Part shown: piece by piece, positions 32,701 through 44,831 of the stretch
Layout of the letters: each line of letters begins with the position of its first letter
Position numbering within the stretch: position 1 is the stretch's first letter
DNA from: Antrodiella citrinella
Lineage: Eukaryota; Basidiomycota; Agaricomycetes; Polyporales; Steccherinaceae
Assembly: GCA_004802725.1 (NCBI GenBank)
Contig: SGPM01000077.1
Location: 1-64,000, forward strand
Length of the DNA: 64,000 nt
Reading direction: 5' to 3'
Position numbers and translations under genes: made by a program
The notes under the pieces: model-generated
Told to the model about the DNA's origin: nothing
The model's database searches: none
Seen by the model: the letters and a program-made list of their open reading frames with translations, nothing else

Positions 32701-35700
32701 CTGGCTCGTGGCAACGACGGTATTGCGTTAGTGACCGCAATTATATGGGTCACAGTCTTATCATCCCGTGCACGCATACCGATCGATGCTGACGCGGGGC
32801 TGGTGGCACAACGCGCTGTGTTGAATTTTCGGACGCTTCAGTGCAATGCCGGGCGTTCTCCCGCTCAGCGAGTCAGCAATGTGCACGGAGTGCGTAGTCA
32901 GACGGTTACACGAGCACCCAGGTGGATGATTCCACTGGTAGGATTCGGACGCGATAGGTTCACGGTTCACGGTCCCTCAAAGCGGCGTCTTGACTTCCGG
33001 CTTCCGGTGAGTGCATTCGAAGTGGCTTATAGTTATCTTGGGTGTGCTTTACTTACTAATGGGTTTGTCAGTTTTGTATGTGGAATGTGGAGGTATGCGG
33101 CGAGTTGCTCAAGCTACAAGCATTCCTGCTTCTCTCCGAATCTTCTTCCCATTCGATTCCCTTCGGAAGCCGTGCACCCGTCGAGCTTAAACTCCCCCCT
33201 CCCGCCTACGAACGGTGCATCCTCGGACAGGTCTGACTAACGTGGAAATGCCGTTGTAAGTAAAAGTAAAAGGTACATTGTTTGCAGTGATGATGATGCT
33301 TGATCCTCTATCGCCGTTGCTTAATGAATACTTCTTTCCTTCCTATCCAGTCAGGCCTTCGTCCGAACGGTGCTACCTTCTTCGGAGGGAAGCATGGGTG
33401 GGTGTGACGCCTTCGGCGCAACGGCGCGGGCGACCTACTCTGCGAACAATCCCCGTATAGTACGTTGGCCCAACAGCTCTCGTCCAACGTCTCTTTACTG
33501 AGCCATATGTTTACTGCGAATTTGATTCCCAGATTTCAGCAGAAAGAGATGGCTATCTCCGAACGCTGAACGCTGATGCCTCGGAGCGCAAGGCACTCCG
33601 CGTAATCATACCCATGGTTTGTCCCATCCCGTCCTGTCCTGTCCGCTGTCCAAAGTGATCACGTCGTAAGGCAACCAAGGACTGATTGGGTATCTGCTTC
33701 CCCAGTCTAGATCTAGGACGGCGTGGTAAGTCGTGACATCCCTGACGCTTGTCTCTACTTACGAGCGGTTTCATGATTAGTGCTGTATGCGCGAGATCTC
33801 TTCGGATGCGTCTGGGATCAAGTTGGCGTTACCGTTTTGTATGGGGTGGTGGTAGCCGTGCGCACTTGTCTGGTTGTTTGTCGCCGTGAGAGCGTGCCTG
33901 GGCACTTGGCGACCGCTACTTGAACGTTCAACTTTGCAGCCCTGCGAGCGTGATGTGAGTTCGGTGAGTTCAACGTTCAACAATGTCTCAAGTATTTCGG
34001 ACTGATTTTGGTACAATGCTAGAGCTCGACCGAGGATACATCCCAAATATTCTCCGGACGAGAACACATGAGATATCATCGAGGTTCACTTGACGCGCAT
34101 TCCATCCACTAACCAACGTCGCCGAGCGCTCTCTACTTGCTTTTGATGCAGGTCTGAAACGCTCGTGACGAGCCATCCGGATTCCGGAGGTCGATCAACC
34201 GCTGTACGCGCTTTTGATAGCGGTATGTATCGTGGGTCAATCGGATCGAGGGGACGGCAGAGTCCGAGGCTCGTCAGTGAAGCATCTCAGTTCTCGTCTC
34301 TCTTTGCTCACTGTGTCGCCGTAGCGCTGTAGCGGCCATCTCCGCAGATGCAGGTACCGAAACCACCGACCGAGAGAGTCAATGAGGAGGGTCAGTTTTG
34401 CGATCATGATAACCATTTGATAGGCAGCTAAACTACAAACAGCAAGAGGACGTCGACAATATGTGCGTTGATGTCCCATCGATGATCATACCGGGCCACC
34501 CTCACTGTGTTCCGCGGCTGGGCGGTCCACATGTCTTCCGGGCATACCGCCTCTGCTCCTGGAACCTGTTGAACGTGCATCGTCACGGTGAGTCCGTTGT
34601 GAGTCCCGATAGTATGTGCTCATGTTCATACTTGCGGGATGACATTTTGCGTTTAGCGTGGGAGGTCTGTGAGAATGCACTCGCATGCAGTTCTACACAC
34701 GCATCGTGCTGTAGGAGGTGAGTCATGGGAGTCGGTGCTTTTCATACAATGTACCCGGGTACGGTTTGGACTTTGGACGCTCGCCACAATTTTTACTCGG
34801 GGACTGACCTTGTTATCAGACATAGAGCCCACCATCTCAGACGCCTCAACACGTCCGAACGCACAAGTTTACAAAAAGGCCTGGAGGGGACCCTATCGTG
34901 CGCTCACTTCCGTTTTCCAGAGTTCACTCAGACTCAGGGTTCGTCACGCCCGGACTCGGAGTGCAGGGTCAAAAAACAACCTCGAAGTTTCGAAGATCTA
35001 CGGACGAATTGGCGCGAACTCATTAGTAGTGCTTTACTTCACGCGTACGAGGACGAAAAACCACCACTGGTATTGGTGTCAACAAACGCCACGAACATCA
35101 GCGAACATCGCATCTAAATGAACGTTGATCCCACCTCGCAGATCCGAGCACTAAGCAGTAAGTTATGATGTCCATGACCTTTCCGCGTACTCAAAACCCA
35201 CCTCACAGCGTTTGATTGCTCGATGACGCCACCCGGATGCTGCACATCTCGTTTCGTGCCCCGACTATCTGCATATCAGTGGCTTACTCCCAGCGGCATG
35301 CAACGTGTTTTGTTCAATGTTTACACCATCTGGAGAAAGCATGCTGCTCCTGTGGGTACCGCCCTATCTGGACTCTGGCAATCGGGTCTGGACGCGTTTT
35401 CGGGTGTGAGTGGTGCTCGGTTTTTCTCTTTGTATCTCTGTGCGTGCAGACCGTGTTGTTCACGTGTCCAGATAGGGACAGTTGGGGTCATCGGAATTGG
35501 GCCGCATAGGTCTGTCACGCTCTACGCGCGATGTGGTTGGCTGGACGCGTGATTGGCTGGTGTGGAAATAACCTCGTCCGCCACTGGCGGGGTCTGTATG
35601 CGTCAACACCTCCTACGTCACCGCTGCTCAATCATTCTTGAACTTGGTCGGTCGGTTGGTCTCGAACTTTTGAACGTCTGGCTCTTCGTTCTCGTTCGCG

Positions 35701-38104
35701 TTTGAATACGTTCATGTGTCCCACATCGGACAGGCAATAGGACTTGGCAGATAAACTAACCCTGCAGATCATTCATTGGGTAACCCCCTTTGGACCCATG
35801 TCCTCAACCCAGCCCGAGTGACACCTCCGACCCTATGTGAGTACGTGTTCGGATGTATCTCATTGGACGGGACCTGGCGACACAGAATCAAAACATATGC
35901 TATGTCGAGGGATCCTCTCGCTGGCACATGATTCTTCTTAATACCTGCGTGGTTCCGAAACGTTGGTCGTTGGTCGGTCTGTGGTTGACACCTCTCCGAC
36001 TGGGTTTGAGTTGGGTACCCGCTCACGTCTGGCAAGGACGAATCACGGTGTCCGCTATGACGCGGCCAGTCAAAGTGCATCCTACGCGGTTGGTCGGTCG
36101 TGCTTCCTTGCTTCCTGAGCCCTTCCCCATCGCTCGCCTCGGCACCGCCATCTGTCATGTCGACAACAGAGCCTGGGTCTGGGGCCCCGCAATTCTTTCT
36201 CCCTCTGGTTACACGCTTCGGACACAAACACATGTAAGGTGTCATTTGCTATAGCCTCTCAGCAAATTGCGGCGCGCACTTTATCCTCGTGCTGTGTGCC
36301 CGTTCTTGATTTGACGTTCGTCCCCGCGGGGTCGGGGTTGCGGGTCGCTTGGGCTCGGGCTATCAATCACAACTGTCTTGGGTTGGCTGAGGTCTCTGGT
36401 TGCAAGAGGACGACCGCCACCGTAAACAATTTCAGGCTCTACCTCGTGACTACTACCTTTGATGCACATGCTCTTCTGTTTTGTTCGGTCCCACCCAATT
36501 TTATCTCAACTCAAAACACTGGTGCGGGGTGCTGGGGTTGCCATACGTCGGATTGCCGACTCCGGTGCAGTTTTGTCACGCCGGAGATGCCAGTGGTAGG
36601 TTAGTTGGGCGTCGTCCCTCCCGTTTCCGTGGGGATGACAGGTAAAACAAGTCTTGTTTGCTTGTAGCGTAGATATGTGTGTGAGTCCATGTTATGCGTA
36701 TCATATGTTATCATACCACCTGATCCGCCACTCCTTCAAGCTAGACCCATTCCCAAACGCATGGCAGGCAATATACCTGAACACTTCATTGACTTTTGAC
36801 AGGACTCACCACCGCCCCGAGACTCGTGACCGCCGCCGGTCCTGAGTCCTGACGTTCGACATTCGACGTGGCTTCGGCCACGCATAATGAGACGGACTAG
36901 ACCTGTTTCGTCAGGATCGATCCGACGGGTCACTGAGGTACTCTTTGTGTCTCCTTCTGCCGCTGCGGAAGTGCAAGCGACTCCGCCGCCGCTGCCGAGG
37001 ATGCGGGGATGGAAGGGTTCTCCGCATGTCTTGAGCATTCCAACGATCGAACCCAGCCACGATTGACCACATAGATGTCACTGGTCTCTGGGGGTGGAAA
37101 TCTATCGGTGAATGCCATGTCTGCAGTACAACACTGGTATATCCTCCCCGCACAATACCCACCTTACCGAGATGTACTGATTTTGGTCTTCTGTGAATGA
37201 GAGGCACCTCTCCCCTCGCCGGTGACTTTTGTCTGGTGGCGCGGGGTGAACCGGTGACGCGGAGGGCAATTGAATTGCCGTGTCGAGTCCTCGTCGAAGA
37301 CGTACTGGGAGGATTGGGTTCCTCCATCACATACGTATACGTATGCGCAAGTGGCATTTGTGCTCACAACTTCCGGGTGTGCGGTGTTTATCTCTCCTCT
37401 CGCCTGCATTCGTCTACCCGTCACTCATGCCTCTCGTACGCGTTCGCACTGCTGGGGACTCCCCGCAGCGAAAGCGATCCTGCGGACACGTAAAGAAAAA
37501 AACCAGGGGCCCCGCGGGGGTAAGTACCACAGCAAAACTATATCTGACACTGACTTGGGTTCTTCTCAAGATACCCAGGAAGGCCAGCTGCACCGTCCAA
37601 TCCTGATGCGCTCATGGTCCGCGATGATGCCGGTGGGAGACCGGTGAGTGTACCCATACTACGAATGCGTATCTTTGATTGACTTACGAGAATCTGTTTC
37701 TTTGGACGTGACATGCACTAACTACTAGGAAAACGGGATACCGGGTTATTACGCATGCCGTGGAGATCTAGCGTACGGAGATTGTTGATGCAACTGTCAG
37801 ATAAAGATGCAAGTTGCAAGTTGCAACGAAGTCTCAAGTGAGCTCATGTTATCATCCTGGTGAACGGGTTGAAGCAATATTTAGCGAACGTTCGATAAGT
37901 GAACGGCGGCAGAGTCACTGCCACCGCAAACGTTGTACATATGGCGGGTCGCAGCGGGTCATAGTCATATGCGAATCGCATATATCTCGAGTGTACATTA
38001 CTTTTCACATCCGCAATAAACAATTCAACAACCTTACCACTGTTCTGCAGGCTCGACAGCCTTACAGCCAGTCCAGCCAAAGAACACCGCCATCACAAGA
38101 ATAA
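29738..38104. other. 8.4-kb gene-poor block
   Basis: The first 0.4 kb is the promoter side of the Ecl1-type gene. Beyond it I see only short, unsupported frames (for example 34669-35121 on plus, 35769-36245 on minus, 36239-36604 on plus), with no signal peptide, splice chain or known motif. I found no transposon protein or long terminal repeat. A CAA microsatellite sits at 30349. It may hold non-coding transcripts or decayed repeats. Confidence 0.45.
30349..30370. repeat. (CAA)n microsatellite
   Basis: About seven uninterrupted ACA/CAA units. Confidence 0.85.
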
Positions 38105-39805
38105 TCATGCCATGGGGAACTCCTCAAATCCTCCCTGCCGGAAGCTGAAGAAACTAATCGCACCCGCATCCACGGCCGCCACCACGACCATTTTCTTCCC
38201 CTGCTTCAGTATCGCGAACGGGTTCGGTCTGCGTATGGGGACCGCGGATGTCACGGGTGGTGGTGTGGGTAAAGCCCACCAGAACAGGCGGTGAACTAGG
38301 GATGGCGAGGGGTTGGATGGAGTGGTGGTAGGGTCGGTTGCAGTTGGCTGTGTCGGAACGTGAGGTGCTGCTGTATTCTTTTGCTCAGCGTAGGGTATTC
38401 GACGGCGTGGGACGGGTGTAGGGAGCTCAGGAAGGATGTCGAAGAGGTCCGTCAGCTCGGAGAGCGTCGGCATAGGTGTCGTTCGTGCACTGAAACCAAG
38501 GAGAAAAAAGTCATGCGTTGAGTCAACGTGACATCGGGTACAGAAAAAATCACCGACGTACTTTACGACGACGATCTGGAAGTCGGGTTTTGACGGGGCG
38601 GTCTTCTTGAAGGGCGTCGCGGGCTTGTACACATTGTAGAAGATGTCATATATTGAGGGTTGCTGGGTGTCAGGAGCTGAGACTTGCAGGGGTGTGGAAT
38701 GTCCTGAAGGTATAACTCGCAGGGACTTGAACATTGAGCCTATACATGTATGAGCACTACCCTGAGCACAAGAAAACGAGAAGTTGACTCACTATAAGTC
38801 AGGCCATGGTGAAATAATCCCGGCCTCCAGAATTCCGGTGTCCTTCTGAAGACACGAAGTACTTTGCTAAATGTCCCTGTGAACGCTGCTAAGAGTCTTG
38901 AGAACCAGCCCGATGTTCGTACAGACAGTGGCACATGAGGTGCCGCTGTGAGATATGCCGGAGAAGGAGCTTTGGTGCGCATGACCACGTATCCGAGCCT
39001 CTTGAGATATGCAAAGACCTGTGACCATCTTTTAGCGGACGGCGGGACAGGGATGCCAGGAAGGGATATACCTGATACTTTTCCAACGTCAAATCTTCCG
39101 TCCCAATCATCTCAGCAAACACTTGCTGCACAGACATGGGTGCGCCCTCCATCTCCTCTAACCCATTCATTCTAGGCGAGATGTCCTCAAGAGCTTTCCA
39201 GCAGAACATAGATCCGCGTTCAACGAGGTAAATGGCTTCTTCTGGCAGAAGTTCCAATCGTTTTGCTACTTTCTGCTGCTGCCCGTCTTGTGGTGCGACG
39301 GGTCTTGGAACGGAGTGTCCCATCGTTGTAAAATGTATGCCCCGAGCCGTTGAGACGTGTGTTCGCGCCAGCTTCGGATACCATATTCCGTAGCTGATAG
39401 ATTTGCTGAGATTCGAGGGGTCATGTCAGAGGGAACCAACAATACAGCCCAACCAAGCGCACCTGGATGTATTCCGCTCCGCCCTCAACGCATCGAACAT
39501 CGCATTCCGCGCCCTATCGAGGACATGTTTTTGCAACCCGGACCCGCCATGTACGCTTGGTTCAAAATCCTTGTCTCCGCGTTTTGGAATCACAGGGCGG
39601 GCGACAGATGAGCTACACTTGTGAACAACGGGATTTCAAGGCCGAGTGAATACGGGGAGAAATTGAATACAGGAGGAGCTCACGGCAATTTTGACCAATC
39701 GAGACCTTCATCTTCGTCTCCGGATGAGAGCTCTGCGTCCTCTGCGTTTTCTGCGTCATTGCTGGGACTGGAGAGTGTGTTTGGGTGTTCCAATAAGTCG
39801 TCCAT
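38105..39805 (-). CDS. sen54: tRNA-splicing endonuclease subunit Sen54
   Basis: Structural subunit of the Sen2-Sen15-Sen34-Sen54 endonuclease that cuts introns from pre-tRNAs. Six minus-strand exons (39805-39684, 39612-39463, 39405-39072, 39018-38793, 38739-38562, 38489-38105) give 464 residues with all phases consistent. The acidic N-terminus (MDDLLEHPNTLSS, EDAELSSGDEDEGLDW) leads into the Sen54 N-domain (RPVIPKRGDKDFEP, LQKHVLDRARNAMFDALRAER), then the GIWYPKLARTHV region. Next come LLPEEAIYLVERGSMFCW, LTLEKYQVFAYLKRLGYVV and FKKTAPSKPDFQIVVVNA, typical of the nuclease-like fold. The C-terminal 90 residues include a Pro/Thr-rich stretch and end MVVVAAVDAGAISFFSF. Two intron-containing tRNAs in this window are natural substrates. 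It is head to head with GST copy 2. Confidence 0.92.
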
Positions 39806-40139
39806 CGTATGTTATTGAATCGATAGGAATTCGGGAAATGTTGGAGAAAGACGAGTCAGGATGATCGAGCGCTTGTGCACCTCTTCCAGTGACTCACACA
39901 TCTCCTCGACCTTAACAGCCTCGGACCTCGTATGTTCACGAGAAGTTCATGTTGGGGCGTGATAAGCTACGTTGGTCTTGGTAAGCACCGACTTCTCTCT
40001 TGGAATGATGAACGCGCTGACGAGGCATATTCAGACCGCCCCCATAAATGTTTGACATGCGATGGTGAGCATGATATTCTGTGTCTCCGCAAACCCCAAC
40101 GTCTCACAACTGAACGCGCTGCAGCCATCACAAACCACC
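39806..40139. promoter_or_regulatory. Divergent promoter between sen54 and GST copy 2
   Basis: 334 bp between start codons. No clear TATA box. TGACTCAC near 39893 resembles an AP-1/Gcn4-like site, which is suggestive only. Confidence 0.4.
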
Positions 40140-40954
40140 ATGTCAGAATTAGTGTTCTACGACATTGTTGGGAAGAATGTCGGAGCCAAAGCTTGGTCTC
40201 CTAGTACTTGGATCATTCGGTGCGTCTAGTAAAAGTCTTGCCCTCTGTACATCAACTCATACTGAAAGCCGTCAGGTTCGCTCTGAACTACAAAGGTCTC
40301 AACTACAGAACCGAATGGATCGAGTTTCCAGACGTCGAAGCCGTCTGCAAGAACATCGGTGCTGCGCCAACGGGTACTAAACCGGACGGGGTTACCCCAC
40401 GATACACAGTCCCAGTCCTATACGACCCTTCCACGCAGACTGTCATATCCGACTCATCCAAGATCGCCGATTACCTTGAAAAGACATACCCCGATAGACC
40501 AACTCTCGTGCCTGCTGGGACTCGCGGCTTGCAAGCTGCGTTCCGTGCAGCAGTCATGTCCGCCATCGACATACCGCTCTACATGCTCTGCATCCTCCCC
40601 GGCGGGCTAAACCTCAGCCCACGTGCGTTCGCGTACTACCGGACGACGCGGGAAGCGATGGTAGGGAAGAAGCTGGAAGAGATCACGCCGGAAGGCGAAG
40701 AGAGCGCGAAGCGGTGGAGGGAGCTGGAAGCGGGGTTGACGAAGGTCGCGACGTGGTTCGTGGCGAATGGGGACACACCGTTCATCGGCGGAGATGTGCC
40801 GTGTTTCGGGGATGTGCTGCTTGCGGCGAGGTTGGCTTGGCCGCGGGCGGTTTGGGGCGAGGAGTCGGATGCGTGGAAGAGGCTGAGTGACTTTGATGAA
40901 GAGAGGTGGGGGCGCTACATGAAGCAATTCGACGCCTATCGTAGTGTTGTATAG
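40140..40954 (+). CDS. Etherase-type (LigE-like, GTE) glutathione S-transferase, copy 2
   Basis: Exons 40140-40219 and 40276-40954 (phase 2) encode 252 residues. The N-domain reads MSELVFYDIVGKN, AWSPSTWIIRFALNYKGLNYRTEWIEFPDVE, then VLYDPSTQTVISDSSKIADYLEKTYP. The C-domain ends ERWGRYMKQFDAYRSVV. All positions I would associate with glutathione binding are kept, including SPSTW and the D-S-x-x-I-A-x-Y-L block. It differs from copies 1 and 4 in the ligand-facing C-domain (ILPGGLNLSPRAFAYYRTTREAMVGKK), so a different aromatic substrate is plausible. The intron sits at the same codon as in the three relatives. GC content rises sharply in the second half. Confidence 0.87.
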
Positions 40955-41705
40955 GAAGGGGGTATCTGCTTGGTGAGTCAGACATATCTGTTGAGAACCG
41001 CAGCGTACTGAATCGCTATCTTTAGTTGTCACAGTTTGTCTTACATATGCATCGTATCCGCGTATCTCATCTCATCTTCTCGCTGCTTTGAGAAGCAAGG
41101 TTCTTCCCCTCGGCGCGCATACCTTCGTCGGCACGCCTTATCAAAGTATTGAACGAAGCCGTCAACCAACCGTGACATAGTGCTTTTTGAGCTAGGCATT
41201 CCTCCATACGAAAGGTCCACATTCAAGTCGACTTCTGGATGTGGACTCTTGTGAACACTGTTCAGGTGCTCCGACGTCTTCATCCTCGTCTCTTCATTCA
41301 AGTTTCAAATGTTCATGGCGACCGATCCCGCCTTTGAGCTTCTCAAGGGAACGCGCTGCGTATTTGATGACTTCGGAACTAAGCTAGTACGATACCTGAG
41401 TTACTGTGCGGATGTACATGTGTCGCAGCCTGTGGGAGCTGCGGCCCAGCTGCCACTCATCCTTGCTTCCTTCGTCGTCATTTACACGCTGTTGCCATTG
41501 AAATTCCACTTTGACTCTGACTCTGGCGGCCCGAAAGAATATAAAGGGTTCAAAAAGTTTCTCCCTTTACCTTGTTGCATCCAACTGTTGGCTCGTCAGC
41601 TGAACTCCATAACGAAAAAGGAAGTGAGTACAAACACTTCTTCGTATTGCTTCCAGTGCTCATGCAAGGGTTACTTCCAACTTCCTAGACCTTCAACGAA
41701 GCATA
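40955..41705. other. Spacer between GST copies 2 and 3
   Basis: 0.75 kb without a supported gene. The open frame 41309-41713 overlaps the GST start in another frame and has no motif support. Confidence 0.45.
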
Positions 41706-42525
41706 ATGACTGAGTTGATCCTATACGACATTCCTGGAAAGACGCCTGAGACGAAGGCTTGGTCTCCTAGCACATGGAGGACGCGGCACGTCTCCTCCTG
41801 ACTCCGATCTTCCACGACAAGCTAACATCCTCTCTCAGTTTCGCACTGAACATCAAAGGCCTGAAATACAGAACCGAATGGGTTGAATACCCCGACATCG
41901 AAGGCCTCTGTAAGAAACTGGGCGCAGGACCCACCGGCACCCAATCCGACGGATCACCTTACTACACCCTCCCCGTCATCTACGACCCTTCCACCCACAC
42001 CGTTGTCGCCGACTCCATCCCGATTGCAGAGTACCTCGACGACACCTACCCGGACACGCCCCGACTCTTCGCGCCGGGCACGCGTGGGCTCCACGCTGCG
42101 TTCCGCTCGGCGTTGGCGGCGGCGAGCAGGGCGGACGACCCGCTGTGGAACTTGATCGTGTTGGGCGCGTGTACGAACTTGAACCCCCGGAGCTCGGAAT
42201 TTTCAGGAGGACGAGGGAGGCGGATGAGGGCAAGACGTTGGAGGAGATCGCGCCGGAGGGGGAGGTGAGGCAGGGGATGCTTGAGGTTTACGAGAAGCAG
42301 GTTTTGGTGAAAATTGCGAGCTGGTACCAGGCGAATGGGAACACGACATTCATTATGGGCGACGACATACCCTCGAATTCGGATATCTTGGTCGTGTCAC
42401 GCTTCATGTGGGCGAAGCAGACCCTGGGTGCGGACTCGGAGGTGTGGACCAGGATCGTGTCGGTTGACGGAGGAAGGTGGGGTCGGTTCATGCAAGCATT
42501 CGAGAAGTACACGCAAGTCGTTTGA
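41706..42525 (+). pseudogene. Etherase-type GST, copy 3, with frameshift and GC-AG intron
   Basis: Exon 1 (41706-41785) reads MTELILYDIPGKTPETKAWSPSTWRTR, and exon 2 starts at 41839 with FALNIKGLKYRTEWVEYPDIE. The intron at the family position begins GC (41786-41838, GCACGTC...CTCTCAG); the only nearby GT would break the frame. At 42200-42203 the T-run has four Ts where five are needed. The frame before it runs DDPLWNLIVLGACTNLNPRSSEF and the frame after it FRRTREADEGKTLEEIAPEGE to YTQVV at 42525. Both halves are otherwise intact and closely match copy 4, so one base is missing. It is either a recent pseudogene or a base-call error. If translated, the product would stop soon after the shift and lack most of the substrate domain. 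Confidence 0.8.
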
Positions 42526-42906
42526 TCATCTTTGGCTATCCTAATGTAATTGTGAGTCTTGTAACGTTGGATACATATTATGAACACGTATACGGCTTAT
42601 TGTCTCTGGCTGCAATGCGGGCGTTTGTCTGATTGTCAGCCACCAGTGTCCTGATTATATCTTGAACCGACCTCCGTGAACTCTGCTTGCTTCCTGACCA
42701 CCACCACCTCCGTCTCTACTCTCGTACACGGCACCGAATCCCGGTGCGCGCGTATAATTGCACAACCCATCCGACATCGAACTGTGGCGCACAGGTGAGT
42801 GAGAACGTTCCCTCATCATTCAACGCCGTGCAGCTCGACTGACAGGGTCACCTGAGTCTTCTCTCCAGTAAGTAGGCCTCCTTGTGTACTACAGCAACGG
42901 GGAATC
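42526..42906. other. Intergenic, no gene seen
   Basis: 3' flank of GST copy 3 and upstream region of the DUF7918-like gene. A CCACCACC-rich segment lies near 42700. Confidence 0.45.
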
Positions 42907-43897
42907 ATGGTCGGCATACGTGGAGTATCGGCGAGGCTGATAGATCCAGACGGGAACTATATGAAGGAGTACGCCACCACTGAAGATAATAGGTATAGCA
43001 TGGACTGCTACGTCTCCGGTCCTGCGGGGCAGGGAAGCTCACTCTCGTCTCTTTTTCACGACAAGTGTCTCGAATGTTTGACCCATATAGCCTTTCAGCA
43101 TTGAAGTCGATAACTGCGTCGACTTTAGACGGAGCAATGACTATGACTACATCAACTTCAGAGTCTTCATGGATGGAGACCACGTTGACTCACAAGTCTG
43201 CGATGCCGGTGTCTCAGAAGTGATTGACCGCGTACCGTTGTTTGGAGATTCACGAAGGAGATTCGTGTTCGAGGATTGGAGAACTTCTGGTCAGTGCAAA
43301 GCCTCGAGCACGCTCATCCGTTGCTTTCTTGCTTATGTTTCTTCGCAGATGGCTCTAGACGTAGGTTCGGTGAGATCGAAGTCCGAGCTCATAGAGTACA
43401 CTTGACCGTGGAGGCTCGAAAACGAGCAGACAGATCAAGGACGTTGTATTTGTATTATGAAGACATTGGCCTTGTCAGTCTGACGTTCTCTGCTAGCGAT
43501 GAGGCTGGACTCCCTGGAGTGCAACCGGAACACTCACGGTCCACTGTAACCTATATTGATCCAGTACAGCGTCCGTTTGCCACTAGAATACACGGCCCAA
43601 AATGTGAGCCTGTGTTTCGCTTCTATGCAAGCTAATCACTATCCTTGCGTGTATCCAGCACTCCTAGAAGCTCAAGGGTATATCCCGCGCGTCCCACGCG
43701 CCGAAGCCTTGAGACCACCCCGCCCGGCACTCCTACCAGCAGCTCGGAGCGACGAACCCCAATGGCAACATGTTCACACGCAGGCTGCCGTGCAGTGCAA
43801 GCAGGAACCTGTAGAAGAGTCACTGCTCGTCCCTATGGACGAGACGTTGCCCTTCTCGTTGCGGGTGTCTATATCTTTGTCTCGACTCCACCTCTAG
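42907..43897 (+). CDS. DUF7918-like basidiomycete protein
   Basis: Best model: exon 1 from 42907, then 43091-43289, 43349-43603 and 43659-43897. The protein starts MVGIRGVSARLIDPDGNYMKEY and continues FSIEVDNCVDF, YDYINFRVFMDGDHVDSQVCDAGV, then FEIEV-like and LTVEARKR blocks, and ends in a Pro/Glu-rich tail. The layout (a short beta-rich domain with VEVxG...VDG...xC, then a charged tail) resembles the DUF7918 family, common in agaricomycetes and of unknown function. The first junction is unclear. Phase is satisfied either by ending exon 1 at CAG 43032, but the next bases are GGAAGC rather than GT, or by a canonical but only 34-nt intron 43065-43098. A mutated donor is possible. No signal peptide or membrane segment. 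Confidence 0.55.
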
Positions 43898-44831
43898 TCG
43901 TCTGGCCCTCCTCCTGCTGGCTGTCTGGAGTCATCCTCAATGCCACACCCTTGTCTTCCTCCGCTTCGGTCGCGTCAAGACTCAAGCTGTATGCACTGTC
44001 CGTCTTTCCTTGCCATTATTTTCGGTCTCTCTCCGTCTTATTCCTATCATCACGCACGTATCTTTTGTATTTGTAGGGGGTCCCATGCTATGCTGTTCAT
44101 TCCGTTTCTATCTGTATCCTGCTAGTTATCATTCTACTTCTCAGCCCCCGCCGATGCCGTTGTTCAGTCTCTTATGTCCAAAGGAAGACGATAGCCATTC
44201 CGTACTGCGACACAATGCTTCCACCGGACACGAGTCCCGTCCACAACATTTCGTCTGGACATCGCAAATGTCTCAAGACGACTGCCATGCTGTCCGAACG
44301 ATTGACCAAAAGATACGGGCGGAGAAAGAAAGACCACGAAGAGGGCGCGCAAGACGGACCACAGCCCAACCGCTAGGACGAAGAGATGACCGACCCACTA
44401 CAGAAGACCCACGAAATCAACATCTCTGGCTGCATCGCTGTGTGATGGTCCCGCGAGTGACGAAGTGCGGTATGAGATCAACGCCAATACGCACTACGTA
44501 GGCTCCAGACGACGAGGAGATGTGGATGCACATGAAACGTTGTTCTCGAGATAGACGTGTCATTGAGCCCTTGGTGGAGGTTTGGGGTATCGTCGGTTAT
44601 CGAGACATGACCGGATGAAAGGAAGATGTTCAAGTGAAGTGGAAAGTTCAGACACGGCTCACAGTTGGAAACACCAGGGTGGTCACGGTCAGTGACACGT
44701 GACTGTACGCTCTCTGTCACACTCACCGAAAGATCAGTAGTACGCATCATGCATGATTTCCAGCATTCAACCAAAGAGTTACATCACATTCTCAACATCA
44801 TGATTTGACACTGACACTGACTGTTGGGTGC
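43898..44831. other. Intergenic, no gene supported
   Basis: A 163-codon frame at 44010-44501 is open but Arg-rich at its end and has no motif or splice support. It may be 3' flank of the DUF7918-like gene. Confidence 0.4.

Noticed and set aside
34669..35121. 150-codon plus-strand frame
   Set aside because: No signal peptide, splice support or motif, and an overlapping alternative frame of similar length exists.
35769..36245. 158-codon minus-strand frame
   Set aside because: A shadow of an equally long plus-strand frame. Composition is non-coding-like.
42161..42207. A short intron ending TTTTCAG to explain the frame change in GST copy 3
   Set aside because: Removing it gives an in-frame stop and deletes residues conserved in all paralogues. 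A one-base deletion is simpler.
44010..44501. 163-codon frame after the DUF7918-like gene
   Set aside because: Low-complexity Arg-rich end, no motif, no splice link to the upstream gene.
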